DNA of 64,000 nucleotides from Aldehydirespirator sp965220645 (GCA_965220645.1 OZ244836.1:1612001-1676000), one strand, 5' to 3'. Counted from the first letter of the stretch, positions 33,523 to 43,101 are shown. The notes: a model not told the origin generated them from the sequence alone. Numbers and translations are program-made.

Positions 33523-34104
33523 GTGACCTCCCTCGAGGGCCGTTCGGTCGTCATCGTCTCCGGACCGGGAGGCGTCGGCAAGGGCACAATCGTCGAGCAG
33601 TTGCTGACCCGTGACCCGCGCCTGTGGCTGTCCCAGTCCTGGACGACCCGACCCCGCAGGCCTACGGAGCCGGCTGAGGCCTACCGCTTCGTGGACCGGG
33701 CCACGTTCGAGGCCGCCGTCGATCAGGGCGGCTTCCTGGAATGGGTGGAGTTCCTGGACTACATGCAGGGCACGCCGGTTCCCGACCCCCCTGAGGGCGC
33801 GGACGTGCTGCTTGAGATCGATGTCCGGGGAGGACGGCAGGTCAGGGAGCTGGTTCCCGACGCCGTGCTGGTGTTCGTGGACGCGCCCAGTCCCGCGCAT
33901 CAGCGGAAGCGGCTCGAGAACAGGGGTGACGATGCGGCGACAGTTGCTCGCCGAATGCGAAAGACCGCCTCGGAGCGGGCTGAGGCCCTGGAGATGGGCT
34001 ACCAGATAGTCGTGAATGACGAGGTGAGTCGGGCTGTTCGAGCCATCGAGAGCCTGATCGCGGCCGGCCGTGATCGGCGCCGTTCCCAGAGGCCGAGCGA
34101 ATAG
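33523..34104 (+). CDS. gmk: Guanylate kinase
   Basis: 193 residues. P-loop GPGGVGKGT (about residues 14-22), GMP-binding SWTTRPRRPTEPAEAYRFVDRATFE, then LLEIDVRGGRQVRE and the lid region RRMRKTASERAEALEMGYQIVVND. It phosphorylates GMP to GDP. The canonical SRKPR-type motif is slightly varied (TTRPRRP). GTG start follows a TAGCCT box. Confidence 0.93.
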   Translation: MTSLEGRSVVIVSGPGGVGKGTIVEQLLTRDPRLWLSQSWTTRPRRPTEPAEAYRFVDRATFEAAVDQGGFLEWVEFLDYMQGTPVPDPPEGADVLLEIDVRGGRQVRELVPDAVLVFVDAPSPAHQRKRLENRGDDAATVARRMRKTASERAEALEMGYQIVVNDEVSRAVRAIESLIAAGRDRRRSQRPSE

Positions 34105-34160
34105 GCGCGGACGGGCCCCGGAGGCTGGGTCCATGCGTCCGCAACTGTTAGTGCGGCTGG

Positions 34161-34166
34161 TAGCGT
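34161..34166 (+). promoter_or_regulatory. -10-like hexamer upstream of rpoZ
   Basis: TAGCGT, with the rpoZ ATG 37 bases downstream and a GGAG ribosome site in between, so this transcript would have a short leader rather than be leaderless. Confidence 0.4.
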
Positions 34167-34203
34167 GAAGCTCCCCCAGTCTGCAGATCGAGCGGAGCGC
34201 GCC

Positions 34204-34587
34204 ATGGCCCACGGCTACGACACGATGATGACCCCGGCCATCGAGGAGCTTCTCGATCGGATGGAGTCCAAGTTCATTCTCGTGACTCTGGCTGCCATGA
34301 GAAGCCGCGAGATCACGAACTACCTGGGCCAGTTGGGCGGTGGAATCGGAGCGACCGTGCCGCCTCAGGTGATCTCCACATCAGCCAAGCCGCTGTCGAT
34401 CGCCCTCGAGGAGATCGCGGCCGGCAAGATCGAGGCGATCAACGTCGACCCCGACGCCGAGGCGGCAGAGCTGCTGGCCGAGCAGGGCGATTCCATCGAG
34501 GGCGCTCACCTGCAGGATGTCAGCGACCCGAAGCAGGGTCTGGCTGCGGCTGAGTCTCTCGAGTCAGCCGGCGACGTCGGCGCCTGA
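34204..34587 (+). CDS. rpoZ: RNA polymerase omega subunit
   Basis: 127 residues. The core omega motif PAIEELLDRMESKFILVTLAAMRSREITNYL is clear, followed by PQVISTSAKPLSIALEEIAAGKIEAI. The C-terminal extension is acidic. Omega aids polymerase assembly. ATG 34204 is chosen because GGAGC lies 6 bases upstream; GTG 34165 would add 13 residues and overlaps the -10-like box. In this position it follows gmk, as in most actinobacteria. Confidence 0.9.
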   Translation: MAHGYDTMMTPAIEELLDRMESKFILVTLAAMRSREITNYLGQLGGGIGATVPPQVISTSAKPLSIALEEIAAGKIEAINVDPDAEAAELLAEQGDSIEGAHLQDVSDPKQGLAAAESLESAGDVGA

Positions 34588-34597
34588 CCGGCGCACG

Positions 34598-34645
34598 ATG
34601 AGCGCGCCCTGTCGATCCGGGCACCGGCAGACCGTGACGCCATGA
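34598..34645 (+). other. Possible micro-ORF between rpoZ and coaBC (15 codons)
   Basis: ATG 34598 opens MSAPCRSGHRQTVTP and ends at TGA 34643-34645, overlapping the coaBC ATG by 4 bases (ATGA). The entry is 10 bases after the rpoZ stop, so only the exit side is overlapping. It fits the relay pattern but could be chance. Confidence 0.3.
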
Positions 34646-35889
34646 GCCCGCTCCGAGGCCGATGCGTAGTGCTCGGCGTGACCGGCGGCATCGCGGCCTA
34701 CAAGGCGGCTGAGGTATGCCGTCGGCTGGTCGGTGCTGGAGCCCATGTGGTGCCCGTGCTCACGGCCGGAGCGCTGCGGATGGTGGGGGAGACGACTCTC
34801 TCGGCCCTGGCATCGGAACCGGCCGTCACCTCGCTGTGGAAGGATCCCTCCTCGGCCATCCCTCACACGAGTCTGGGCCAGCGAGCCGACGCAGTCGTGG
34901 TGTGTCCCGCTACGGCCCGCCTGGTCTCGGATCTGCGCACGGGCCGCTCCGGTGACATTCTCACAGCAACCCTGCTCGCCACCCGGGCGCCGGTGATCGT
35001 TGCTCCTGCGATGCACACCGAAATGTGGGAGCAGGCGTCGGTGCAGGACAACGTCGCGGTGCTGGTCGATCGCGGCGTGACCATCGTGGGGCCTGTGGAG
35101 GGCCCACTGGCGGGTGGGGACGTCGGCTCGGGACGGATGGCGGAGCCGGCGGAGATCGTGGCCGCGGTCGAGACGGCGCTCACTCCCCAGGACCTGGCCG
35201 GCCGGCGAGTGCTGGTCACCTCTGGCGGAACCCGCGAGCCGATAGATGCGGTGCGTTTCGTGGGCAACCGCTCGTCGGGCAAGCAGGGAGCGGCGGTTGC
35301 TTGCGAGGCGGCGGCCCGCGGGGCCGAAGTTGTGCTCGTCACCACAGAACCTGAACGCGCGCCGGCCGGGACTCGGGTGGTGGCGGTGGAAACGGCCGCG
35401 GAGATGGCCGCCGCGGTCGAGTTGGAGGGGCCCGGTGTCGACGCAGTGATCATGTCGGCCGCCGTTGCCGACTTCCGCCCGGCGCGGCCTTCGGGCACCA
35501 AGATCAAGAAGGGCGAGGGCGTGCCCGCGCTGGAGTTGGAGCCCACCGCCGACATCCTGGCGTCGCTCGGCGCCTCCAAGTCGCCCGGCCAGATACTGGT
35601 CGGCTTCGCGGCTGAGACCGAGGAACTGGAGGCCAACGCGCTCGACAAGCTGCGCAGCAAGAACCTGGACGTCATCGTGGCCAACGATGTCTCCAAGGAG
35701 AACGTCGGATTCGGCCATGACACCAACGAGATCGTGATGTTCACCGCTGACGGCGCACGCCACCATGTCCCCTTGACCACCAAGCGCGAGGCGGCACGGT
35801 CCGTGCTCGACAAGGTGGTCGCGCTCATGGCGCAGTCCGCAGCGGACAGCTCTGGCGGCCAGGCCCCCGCCGACGGCCGGAACAGCTAG
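34642..35889 (+). CDS. coaBC: Bifunctional phosphopantothenoylcysteine decarboxylase / phosphopantothenate-cysteine ligase
   Basis: 415 residues. N-terminal flavoprotein decarboxylase (CoaC): VLGVTGGIAAYKAAE, catalytic His in IPHTSLGQRAD, APAMHTEMWE. C-terminal ligase (CoaB): LVTSGGTREPIDAVRFVGNRSSGKQG, AAVADFRP, KIKKGEG, VGFAAETE. It carries out two steps of coenzyme A synthesis. The flap Cys known from the E. coli enzyme (ACGD) is Gly here (AGGDVGSGRM); from memory the mycobacterial enzymes also lack it. Start ATG sits in the ATGA of a micro-ORF. Confidence 0.93.
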   Translation: MSPLRGRCVVLGVTGGIAAYKAAEVCRRLVGAGAHVVPVLTAGALRMVGETTLSALASEPAVTSLWKDPSSAIPHTSLGQRADAVVVCPATARLVSDLRTGRSGDILTATLLATRAPVIVAPAMHTEMWEQASVQDNVAVLVDRGVTIVGPVEGPLAGGDVGSGRMAEPAEIVAAVETALTPQDLAGRRVLVTSGGTREPIDAVRFVGNRSSGKQGAAVACEAAARGAEVVLVTTEPERAPAGTRVVAVETAAEMAAAVELEGPGVDAVIMSAAVADFRPARPSGTKIKKGEGVPALELEPTADILASLGASKSPGQILVGFAAETEELEANALDKLRSKNLDVIVANDVSKENVGFGHDTNEIVMFTADGARHHVPLTTKREAARSVLDKVVALMAQSAADSSGGQAPADGRNS

Positions 35890-35906
35890 GACAGCCGGAG
35901 GCCGCC

Positions 35907-37088
<1,182 letters not shown>

Positions 37089-37141
37089 GCTCCGGCGTCC
37101 AGGGACTCCTCTCCTTCGAGGAGCCCAGCGAGGAGCCGGGG

Positions 37142-39046
37142 GTGCGCGGCGAGCCTCCGGTGGGTCCTGACGAGGGGCACCAGCAGGCCGCGCCCGGCGA
37201 CTCTGCGGTGGAGTTGGCCCAGGGAGCTGCCCCGGTACTCGTAGTTCGGGTTCTGCCCGACGTGGTGCGCCTCGACAAGGAATTCCACTACGCGGTGCCT
37301 GACACCTGGCATGCCGACGGTCGCGCCGGGCGGCTGGCGGTGGGCTCGATCGTGCGCATCACCCTGGGCGGCCGCCCGATGCGGGGCTGGATCACCGAGG
37401 TTGGCGTCGAGCCGCCTTCGGACGTCGAACTCCAGCCGCTGGCCAAGCTCACCGGCATGGGTCCACCCGCCGATGTCGTGAGCCTGACTAGCTGGGCCGC
37501 GTGGCGCTGGGCAGGGCGCACGGTGCATCTGCTGCGCGCCGCGTCGCCGCCCCGCGTCGTGACCCGCCCGGCTGGGGCTCGGACGGTCGCAGGCGGGGGC
37601 GACGGTTCGCCGCAGCCGTACGGCCAAGGCGGGGGGCGACCGGAGCAGAGTCGGCAAGTAGCGGTCGCGGGCGACGGTTCGCTCCAAGAGTACGATGGCT
37701 TGTTCGGCCGCTCCGGTTTCGTGACCACGCTGCGGTGCCCGCCCGCGGATGGCGGCTTGGCGGTGGCCCGGGCCGCGGCTCGCCGGGGTGACGCGCTGAT
37801 CGTTGTGCCGGGCGTGGGTGACGCCCGCCGCATCGCAGCCGATCTCAGGCGCCGGGGATTGCGGGTCGCTCTGGGTTTCGACGACTGGGCTATCGCCGCC
37901 GCGGGCGCAACCGTGGTGGGCACCCGCACCGCAGTGTGGCTGCCGATGCCGCGCCTGGCCGCAGTCACGGTGCTCGATGAGCACTCTGAGAGCCTCCAGA
38001 GTGAGCAGGCACCGACATGGCACGCCCGCGAGGTGGCCCTGGAGCGGGCCCGAAGGGTCGGGGCGCCGGCCGTGCTGGCGTCGCCCGTTCCGACGCTGGA
38101 GGCCCTGGAAGCGGGTGAGCTGAGGACGGTGGATCGGGGCGCCGAGCGCGGCGGCTGGCCTGTAGTCGAGGTGCTGGACCGGCGTTTCGACGATCCGATC
38201 CGGGGCGGCCTGTTCGCCGAGGGTCTGCGGGACCGCGTGGCTGCCGCCCCAGGACGGGTGGCGGTCGTGCTCAACCGCAAGGGCCGCGGGCGGCTCCTGG
38301 CCTGCAAGGCTTGCGGTGAGCTGGCCCGCACGTCGGACGGACGGGTGCCGATGCGGCTCACTGATGAGGAGCTGGTGGCAGCCGACGGCAGCGAGCGACG
38401 GCCGGTGGTGTGCGCCGAGTGCGGATCGACGGTTCTGCGCATCCTGCGCATGGGTGTGACCCGGGCCCGCGAGGAGCTGGCCGCGTTGACGGGCGAGCCC
38501 GTGGGCGAGGTGACCGCCCAGGCAGGCGTGCTCGGCTCGGAGCGGATCGTGACGGGCACCGAGGCTGTGCTCTGGCGGCTGGAGTCGGCGGCGGCGGTGG
38601 TGTTCCTCGACTTCGACCAGGAGCTTCTCGCCCCCCGCCAGCGAGCCGCCGAGCAGGCGTTGGCGCTGCTGGCGCGGGGCGCCCGGCTGGCAGGCGGACG
38701 CCGGGGCGGTGGCCGGCTGGTTGTCCAGACTCGCCAGCCCGACCATCCCGTCGTGCGGGCTGCGGTCAGGGCTGATCCGTCGATCGTGTCCACCGTCGAG
38801 CGGGACCGGCGCCGGGCTCTCGGCCTTCCGCCCTACGGTGCCCAGGCCAGGATCTCGGGTCCGGGCGCGGCGGCGTTCATCGGGGCACTGCAACCAGCCG
38901 CGGGCACCGCGGTGAGCATCAGAGGCCCGCTCAACGGGAACTACCTGCTGCGCGCTCGAAGCCACGAACCGCTTCTCGACCTGCTGGCCGGCACGCCGCG
39001 GCCTGCAGAGCGGATGCGCCTGGAGGTGGACCCGCTGCGAGTCTGA
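37142..39046 (+). CDS. priA: PriA-like primosomal protein N', probably without helicase activity
   Basis: 634 residues from GTG 37142, with AGGAG six bases upstream. N-terminal DNA-binding domain (VRVLPDVVRLDKEFHYAVP). Where helicases carry a Walker A motif there is none; instead a Gly-rich stretch with a repeated GDGS is seen (about residues 150-185). The DEAH box reads DEHS. The zinc region is reduced to two CxxC pairs (CKAC, CAEC). Actinobacterial PriA homologues are known to have lost these motifs. It may still act in restart as a structural factor; motor activity is unlikely. Confidence 0.85.
   Translation: MRGEPPVGPDEGHQQAAPGDSAVELAQGAAPVLVVRVLPDVVRLDKEFHYAVPDTWHADGRAGRLAVGSIVRITLGGRPMRGWITEVGVEPPSDVELQPLAKLTGMGPPADVVSLTSWAAWRWAGRTVHLLRAASPPRVVTRPAGARTVAGGGDGSPQPYGQGGGRPEQSRQVAVAGDGSLQEYDGLFGRSGFVTTLRCPPADGGLAVARAAARRGDALIVVPGVGDARRIAADLRRRGLRVALGFDDWAIAAAGATVVGTRTAVWLPMPRLAAVTVLDEHSESLQSEQAPTWHAREVALERARRVGAPAVLASPVPTLEALEAGELRTVDRGAERGGWPVVEVLDRRFDDPIRGGLFAEGLRDRVAAAPGRVAVVLNRKGRGRLLACKACGELARTSDGRVPMRLTDEELVAADGSERRPVVCAECGSTVLRILRMGVTRAREELAALTGEPVGEVTAQAGVLGSERIVTGTEAVLWRLESAAAVVFLDFDQELLAPRQRAAEQALALLARGARLAGGRRGGGRLVVQTRQPDHPVVRAAVRADPSIVSTVERDRRRALGLPPYGAQARISGPGAAAFIGALQPAAGTAVSIRGPLNGNYLLRARSHEPLLDLLAGTPRPAERMRLEVDPLRV
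37597..37682 (+). repeat. Short duplicated segment inside priA
   Basis: GGGCGACGGTTCGC occurs at 37597-37610 and 37669-37682 in the same frame, 72 bases apart, in the Gly-rich stretch that replaces the Walker A region. Confidence 0.7.
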
Positions 39047-39092
39047 GCTACTTTCAGCGCGCTGACCGCGCCCTGGATGCTCGGATTCGGCG

Positions 39093-39139
39093 AAATTGAC
39101 GTAGTTGTGCCCCTCCAGGGTCGTCAACTACGTCAATTT
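39093..39139. terminator. Perfect AT-rich hairpin between convergent priA and the SpoU methylase gene
   Basis: AAATTGACGTAGTTG (39093-39107) and CAACTACGTCAATTT (39125-39139) are perfect 15-base arms with a 17-base loop. The AT-rich arms stand out in very GC-rich DNA. Position between convergent genes suggests a two-way terminator; a protein-binding site is also possible. The right arm includes the - strand gene's stop. Confidence 0.55.
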
Positions 39140-39669
39140 GGAGCGGGACCTTGTGTCCACTGCTGGCGGCGAGCCTCGTAAACGGCGATAGCCGTCGCGG
39201 CAGCCACATTCAGTGATCCCACCCGGCCGAGCTGTGGGATGAAGCCCACCTCGTCGCAGCTCTCCAGCACGGTCGCTGACAGGCCGTGATTCTCGTTGCC
39301 GAGAGCCAGGACGACCGCGCCCGTGAGATCCAACTCGTGCAGTGGCCGGGCCCCGGTGGCCAGTTCCACGCCTACTAAGCGGTAGCCGTCGCGACGGGCC
39401 GCGACTATCGCCGAGGCCGGATTGTCGTAGGCACTCCAGGCGAGATACCTCTCAGTGCCCATTGCCGTCTTTGCTGCCTTGGGCGCGTCCGGCGAGGCAG
39501 ACTCGATCAGATACAGGTGCTCCACCCTCTCGGCGGACGCGGTTCGTGCGATGGCCCCCGTGTTGAGGGGGTTCTGCACCCGGTCCAGCATCAAGCCGAG
39601 CCGTGGGTGGCCACGCCTTCGCCATTCCCGGTGCAGACGCTTCAGCCCGGTGGAGTCGAGTTGGCTCAC
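39133..39669 (-). CDS. SpoU/TrmH-family RNA 2'-O-methyltransferase
   Basis: 178 residues on the - strand. SPOUT motifs: motif 1 NPLNTGAIARTA, motif 2 VVLALGNENHGLS, motif 3 IPQLGRVGSLNVAAATAIAVYE. These form the knotted SAM-binding site. GTG at 39669 is chosen because it overlaps the stop of the upstream methylase gene by GTGA; the open frame extends to ATG 39762 but that adds a 97-base overlap. The tRNA or rRNA target is unknown. Confidence 0.85.
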   Translation of the reverse strand: MSQLDSTGLKRLHREWRRRGHPRLGLMLDRVQNPLNTGAIARTASAERVEHLYLIESASPDAPKAAKTAMGTERYLAWSAYDNPASAIVAARRDGYRLVGVELATGARPLHELDLTGAVVLALGNENHGLSATVLESCDEVGFIPQLGRVGSLNVAAATAIAVYEARRQQWTQGPAPN

Positions 39670-40454
39670 GTCGTACTCATGTCGCGGGGTCGCACCTCCA
39701 GGAGCCGGTATCCGGATCTCGATACCAGCCGGTCCACTGGATGGCCCCGGTGTGTGAGCCATCGGGCCAGCGAGTCGCTCCCCAGGTGGCGGTGCACGAC
39801 CAGGTGGGCCCGCCCGCCGGTCGCCAGACGGTCGAGCCAGGTGGCGAGCAAGCCGTGGAGGGTGGTCTTGCCGACTCGGATGGGGGGATTGCAGAGGATG
39901 CGGTCGAAGCGGCGTGCGGGGCTCACCTCGTCGGGGCGGGCCACCGTCACGTTGCCGACGCCGTTCAGCTCGGCGTTGCCGTCAGTGAGGGTCAATGCCC
40001 GCTCATTGATGTCCACGGCCAGCACCTCGGACGCGGGGGAGCGCAGCCCGGCGAAGCAGGCGATGGGACCCCAGCCGCATCCCAAGTCGAGCACCCGGCG
40101 GTCGCCGGCGGTGAGCGGTGGGGCCTCCAGCAGCAGCAACCGCGTGCCTGCATCCAGCCGGTCGGGCGAGAACACGCCCGAATCGGTCGTGAACGTCAGC
40201 TGCATCCCACCGATGTTGACCCCAATCGTCCGCGGCGCGGCTGCAGCCAGGGGCTCAATCTCGAAGTACTGGCCGCTGGCTGGCTCAGAGCGAGCGCGGA
40301 TGGACGGCGAGGGCTTCGAGGTGAGGGGTTGTGTCTCCCGCTCCTGTTCGCTGCGCTCACGGGCCGCTCGGGCCACAGCCTCGCTCGATGCCGCGCGCGA
40401 TTCCCGCGGATTCACGGTTTCACCGCTCGGCCTCTTGGCGGCGGGATCGGCCAT
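39666..40454 (-). CDS. RsmC-like small-domain methyltransferase with repeat-derived N-terminus
   Basis: 262 residues on the - strand. The C-terminal MTS domain has SAM motif VLDLGCGWGPIACFAG and the catalytic NPPIRVG motif. This fits 16S rRNA guanine-N2 methylases of the RsmC kind. The N-terminal 55 residues are low-complexity and charged; residues 28-40 (ARAARERSEQERE) are encoded by a copy of the dispersed repeat. ATG 40454 is the only clear start. The stop overlaps the SpoU gene by GTGA. Confidence 0.8.
   Translation of the reverse strand: MADPAAKRPSGETVNPRESRAASSEAVARAARERSEQERETQPLTSKPSPSIRARSEPASGQYFEIEPLAAAAPRTIGVNIGGMQLTFTTDSGVFSPDRLDAGTRLLLLEAPPLTAGDRRVLDLGCGWGPIACFAGLRSPASEVLAVDINERALTLTDGNAELNGVGNVTVARPDEVSPARRFDRILCNPPIRVGKTTLHGLLATWLDRLATGGRAHLVVHRHLGSDSLARWLTHRGHPVDRLVSRSGYRLLEVRPRDMSTT
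40337..40376 (-). repeat. Dispersed repeat, copy 4, inside the RsmC-like gene
   Basis: Reverse-strand copy, identical over 40 bases to the one at 57274-57314. It is read in frame as part of the methylase N-terminus. Confidence 0.95.
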
Positions 40455-40464
40455 GCCGCGACGG

Positions 40465-40470
40465 TAGCCT
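40465..40470 (+). promoter_or_regulatory. -10-like hexamer of def, leaderless type
   Basis: TAGCCT ends 8 bases before the def GTG at 40479. It also lies 11 bases outside the - strand methylase start, so the two units diverge from this point. Confidence 0.55.
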
Positions 40471-40478
40471 CAACGCCG

Positions 40479-41039
40479 GTGGCCCCCTACGACATACGCA
40501 TTATCGGTGATCCGGTGCTGCGCCGGCGCGCCGCCGACGTCAGCGACGTTGACTCCACCCTGGTGCGCATCGTCGAGCGCATGGTCGAGACCATGTACGC
40601 CGCGGAAGGGGTCGGGCTGGCCGCTCCCCAGATTGGCGTGCAGAAGCGTCTGTTCGTGTGGGACTTGGGTGACGGCCCTCGCACCATCGTCAACCCCCAG
40701 ATCGTCGAGTCCGACGGCGAGTGGGTCTACGACGAGGGGTGCCTGTCGGTGCCCGGGCTGTCGTGGGAGATTGTCAGGCCCAAGCAGGTCCACGTGATCG
40801 GCCGTGACCTGGACGGCAACGAGGTCTCCGTTGAGGCCGACGAGATCGAGGCTCGCCTGTTCCAGCACGAGTTGGACCATCTGGACGGCACGCTGCTGAT
40901 CGAGCGGCTCGACGAGGCCACTCGCAAGGCCGCGCTGCGCACGCTGCGCGAGCTTGGCATCGGACCCGGCTCGACGCCGGTGTCGCGGCAGCCGGACACA
41001 GGAGGCGACGGGGCTTCGGGCGGTCTGCGCCTGCTGTGA
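40479..41039 (+). CDS. def: Peptide deformylase
   Basis: 186 residues. Three metal and active-site motifs: GVGLAAPQIG, EGCLSVPG (Cys ligand) and QHELDHLDG (two His and catalytic Glu). It removes the formyl group from new proteins. The frame is open far upstream, but GTG 40479 gives the normal N-terminus APYDIRIIGDPVLRRRA. The C-terminal tail of about 25 residues is disordered. The stop overlaps fmt by GTGA. Confidence 0.95.
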   Translation: MAPYDIRIIGDPVLRRRAADVSDVDSTLVRIVERMVETMYAAEGVGLAAPQIGVQKRLFVWDLGDGPRTIVNPQIVESDGEWVYDEGCLSVPGLSWEIVRPKQVHVIGRDLDGNEVSVEADEIEARLFQHELDHLDGTLLIERLDEATRKAALRTLRELGIGPGSTPVSRQPDTGGDGASGGLRLL

Positions 41040-41944
41040 GGGCGACGCCTGCACGCGTCGTCTATTTCGGCACACCCACCGTCGCGGTGCCGCCCCTGCA
41101 GGCACTCTGCCGCGCCGGTCACGATGTCGCGCTGGTGGTCACCCGTCCCCCCAAGCGCCGGGGCAGGCGCCAGGCGCCCTCTCCCTCGCCGGTCGCGGCC
41201 GCGGCCGCCGATCTGGGGCTGGCCGTGACCAGCGACCTGGCCGATGCACTACAGGCTGAGGCCGGCCTCGGCGTCGTCGTCGCCTACGGCAAGCACATTC
41301 CCGACGAGGTCCTCGAACGCCGTCGCACGGTGAACCTTCACTTCTCGCTGCTGCCCCGCTGGCGGGGGGCGGCGCCGGTGGAGCGTGCCATCCTGGCCGG
41401 CGACACCGAGACCGGCGTCTGCCTGATGGATGTGGCTTCCGAGATCGACGCCGGGGCGGTGTACCGGCGGGCGTCCACCGCGATCGAACCACACGAGTCG
41501 GCCGACGAACTGCGAGCCCGGCTCTGCCAGCTGGGCATCGAGCTGCTTCTGGACGCTCTGAGCGAGGGGTTCGGTGAGCCGGTGCCGCAGTCGGGCGAGA
41601 TGACCTGGGCCGACAGGATCGGTCCCTCGGATCTGCGCATCGACTGGTCCGCCCCCGCTGAGCATGTTCTGCGGCTGGTGCGAGTCGGCGGTGCCTGGAC
41701 CACCCTCCGGGACCGGCGCGTCAAGGTTCTCCAAGCCGGACTCTCAACCGAATCCGGCCCCCAGGGTGCGGCCGGCACAATCTTGCTGGGAACGCGATCC
41801 GGCAACGGCCCCTCAGTGCGGGTTGCCACCGGCCGCGGCGCGGTGGAGCTGGTGACGGTGCAATCCGAGGGACGGGCCGCGGGACCGGCCCGCAACTGGA
41901 CCAACGGCGCTCGTATCGCCGGCGGCGACCGGTTCGACGAGTGA
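41036..41944 (+). CDS. fmt: Methionyl-tRNA formyltransferase
   Basis: 302 residues. VVYFGTPTVAVPPLQAL, VTRPPKRRGR, then the catalytic region VVVAYGKHIPDEVL and NLHFSLLPRWRGAAPVERAILAGDTETGV, and the C-terminal tRNA-binding domain (DLRIDWSAPAEHVLRLVR). It formylates initiator Met-tRNA and so pairs with def. Some loops are shorter than in E. coli. Overlaps def and rsmB by GTGA on both sides. Confidence 0.95.
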   Translation: MRATPARVVYFGTPTVAVPPLQALCRAGHDVALVVTRPPKRRGRRQAPSPSPVAAAAADLGLAVTSDLADALQAEAGLGVVVAYGKHIPDEVLERRRTVNLHFSLLPRWRGAAPVERAILAGDTETGVCLMDVASEIDAGAVYRRASTAIEPHESADELRARLCQLGIELLLDALSEGFGEPVPQSGEMTWADRIGPSDLRIDWSAPAEHVLRLVRVGGAWTTLRDRRVKVLQAGLSTESGPQGAAGTILLGTRSGNGPSVRVATGRGAVELVTVQSEGRAAGPARNWTNGARIAGGDRFDE

Positions 41945-43101
41945 GCCGCCCCGCTCGTTCGGGCCAGGCCTCCGGCGGTCGGCAAGCGGTCAGCGACGCC
42001 CGACGGGTAGCGCTCGATGTGCTGGTTCGCGTGGACGCGGAGGGCGCCTACGCCAATGTGGCCCTTGGAGCCGCGTTGGCCCAGACCGGTCTCGACGAGC
42101 GCGACCGCGCCTTCACCACCGAGCTCGTGTACGGCGTCACCCGCCGTCGCCGGGCCCTCGACTGGGTGTTGGACGCCTTCCTGGTCGCGGCTCCACCTCC
42201 GCCCGCGAGGGCCGCGCTGCGCATGGGCGCCTACCAGATCATCGAACTGGGCACCCCGGCCTATGCGGCTGTGTCGGCCACCGTGTCGGCCGCACCCCGC
42301 AGGCACCGGGCGCTGGTCAATGCGGTGCTTCGCCGCGTCGCCGACACCGAGGTGCCGGACTGGCCCGACGACCCGACCCGGCTCAGCTACCCGGACTGGA
42401 TCGTCGACACCCTCGCCGACGATCTTGGCCGCTCCACGGCGCTGGCCGCGCTGGAGTCGATGAACGGCCCGGCCAGGATGCACCGGCGTCAGGATGGCTA
42501 CGTGCAGGACCTGAGCTCGCAGCTCGTGGTGGACGCAATCGACGTGTCGGCGGGCGCGCTGGTGGCGGACTTGTGCGCCGCACCGGGCGGCAAGGCCACC
42601 GCGCTGGCGGCATGCGGGGCGGCCGTGATCGCCTGCGACTCGCATCGGGGCCGGATCGGGCGGCTTGAGGCCAACCGGAAGGCTCTCGGAGCCGAATCGA
42701 TGCGGGTGATAGCCGCTGACGGCCGGTATTCACCTCTGCGGTCGGGCCGGTTCGACGTGGTGCTGGTCGACGCGCCGTGCAGCGGTCTGGGGACCCTGAG
42801 GCGCCGCCCCGACGCACGCTGGCGCATCGAGCGATCGGCGGTGCCCCGGCTGGTCGAGCTGCAATGCGCCTTGCTCGACGCGGCCGCCGGCTTGCTGCGC
42901 CCCGGCGGGCAGCTCGTCTACAGCGTCTGCACCCTCACCGCGGCTGAGACGTCGGCTGTGGCCGAGCACGCTTCCCGCGACGACCGCCTGGAGCCCCGGC
43001 CGCCTCCACCGGAACCGTGGCTGGCGCACGGTGACGGCGCGCGGCTGCTTCCCGACGCCGACCACGACGGCATGGCCCTGTTCCGCTGGCACCGCACATG
43101 A
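41941..43101 (+). CDS. rsmB: 16S rRNA m5C967 methyltransferase RsmB
   Basis: 386 residues. N-terminal NusB-like RNA-binding domain (ARRVALDVLVRVDAEGAYANVAL, DRAFTTELVYGVTRRR) and a C-terminal SAM domain with LCAAPGGKATALAA, DAPCSGLGTLRRRPDARWR (catalytic Cys) and YSVCTLTAAET (second Cys). It methylates C967 of 16S rRNA. The def-fmt-rsmB order is widespread. The stop is in ATGA, opening a 51-residue ORF. Confidence 0.95.
   Translation: MSRPARSGQASGGRQAVSDARRVALDVLVRVDAEGAYANVALGAALAQTGLDERDRAFTTELVYGVTRRRRALDWVLDAFLVAAPPPPARAALRMGAYQIIELGTPAYAAVSATVSAAPRRHRALVNAVLRRVADTEVPDWPDDPTRLSYPDWIVDTLADDLGRSTALAALESMNGPARMHRRQDGYVQDLSSQLVVDAIDVSAGALVADLCAAPGGKATALAACGAAVIACDSHRGRIGRLEANRKALGAESMRVIAADGRYSPLRSGRFDVVLVDAPCSGLGTLRRRPDARWRIERSAVPRLVELQCALLDAAAGLLRPGGQLVYSVCTLTAAETSAVAEHASRDDRLEPRPPPPEPWLAHGDGARLLPDADHDGMALFRWHRT

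Noticed and set aside
39133..39762. SpoU methylase starting at ATG 39762
   Set aside because: This needs a 97-base overlap with the RsmC-like gene; GTG 39669 gives the usual GTGA overlap and keeps all motifs.
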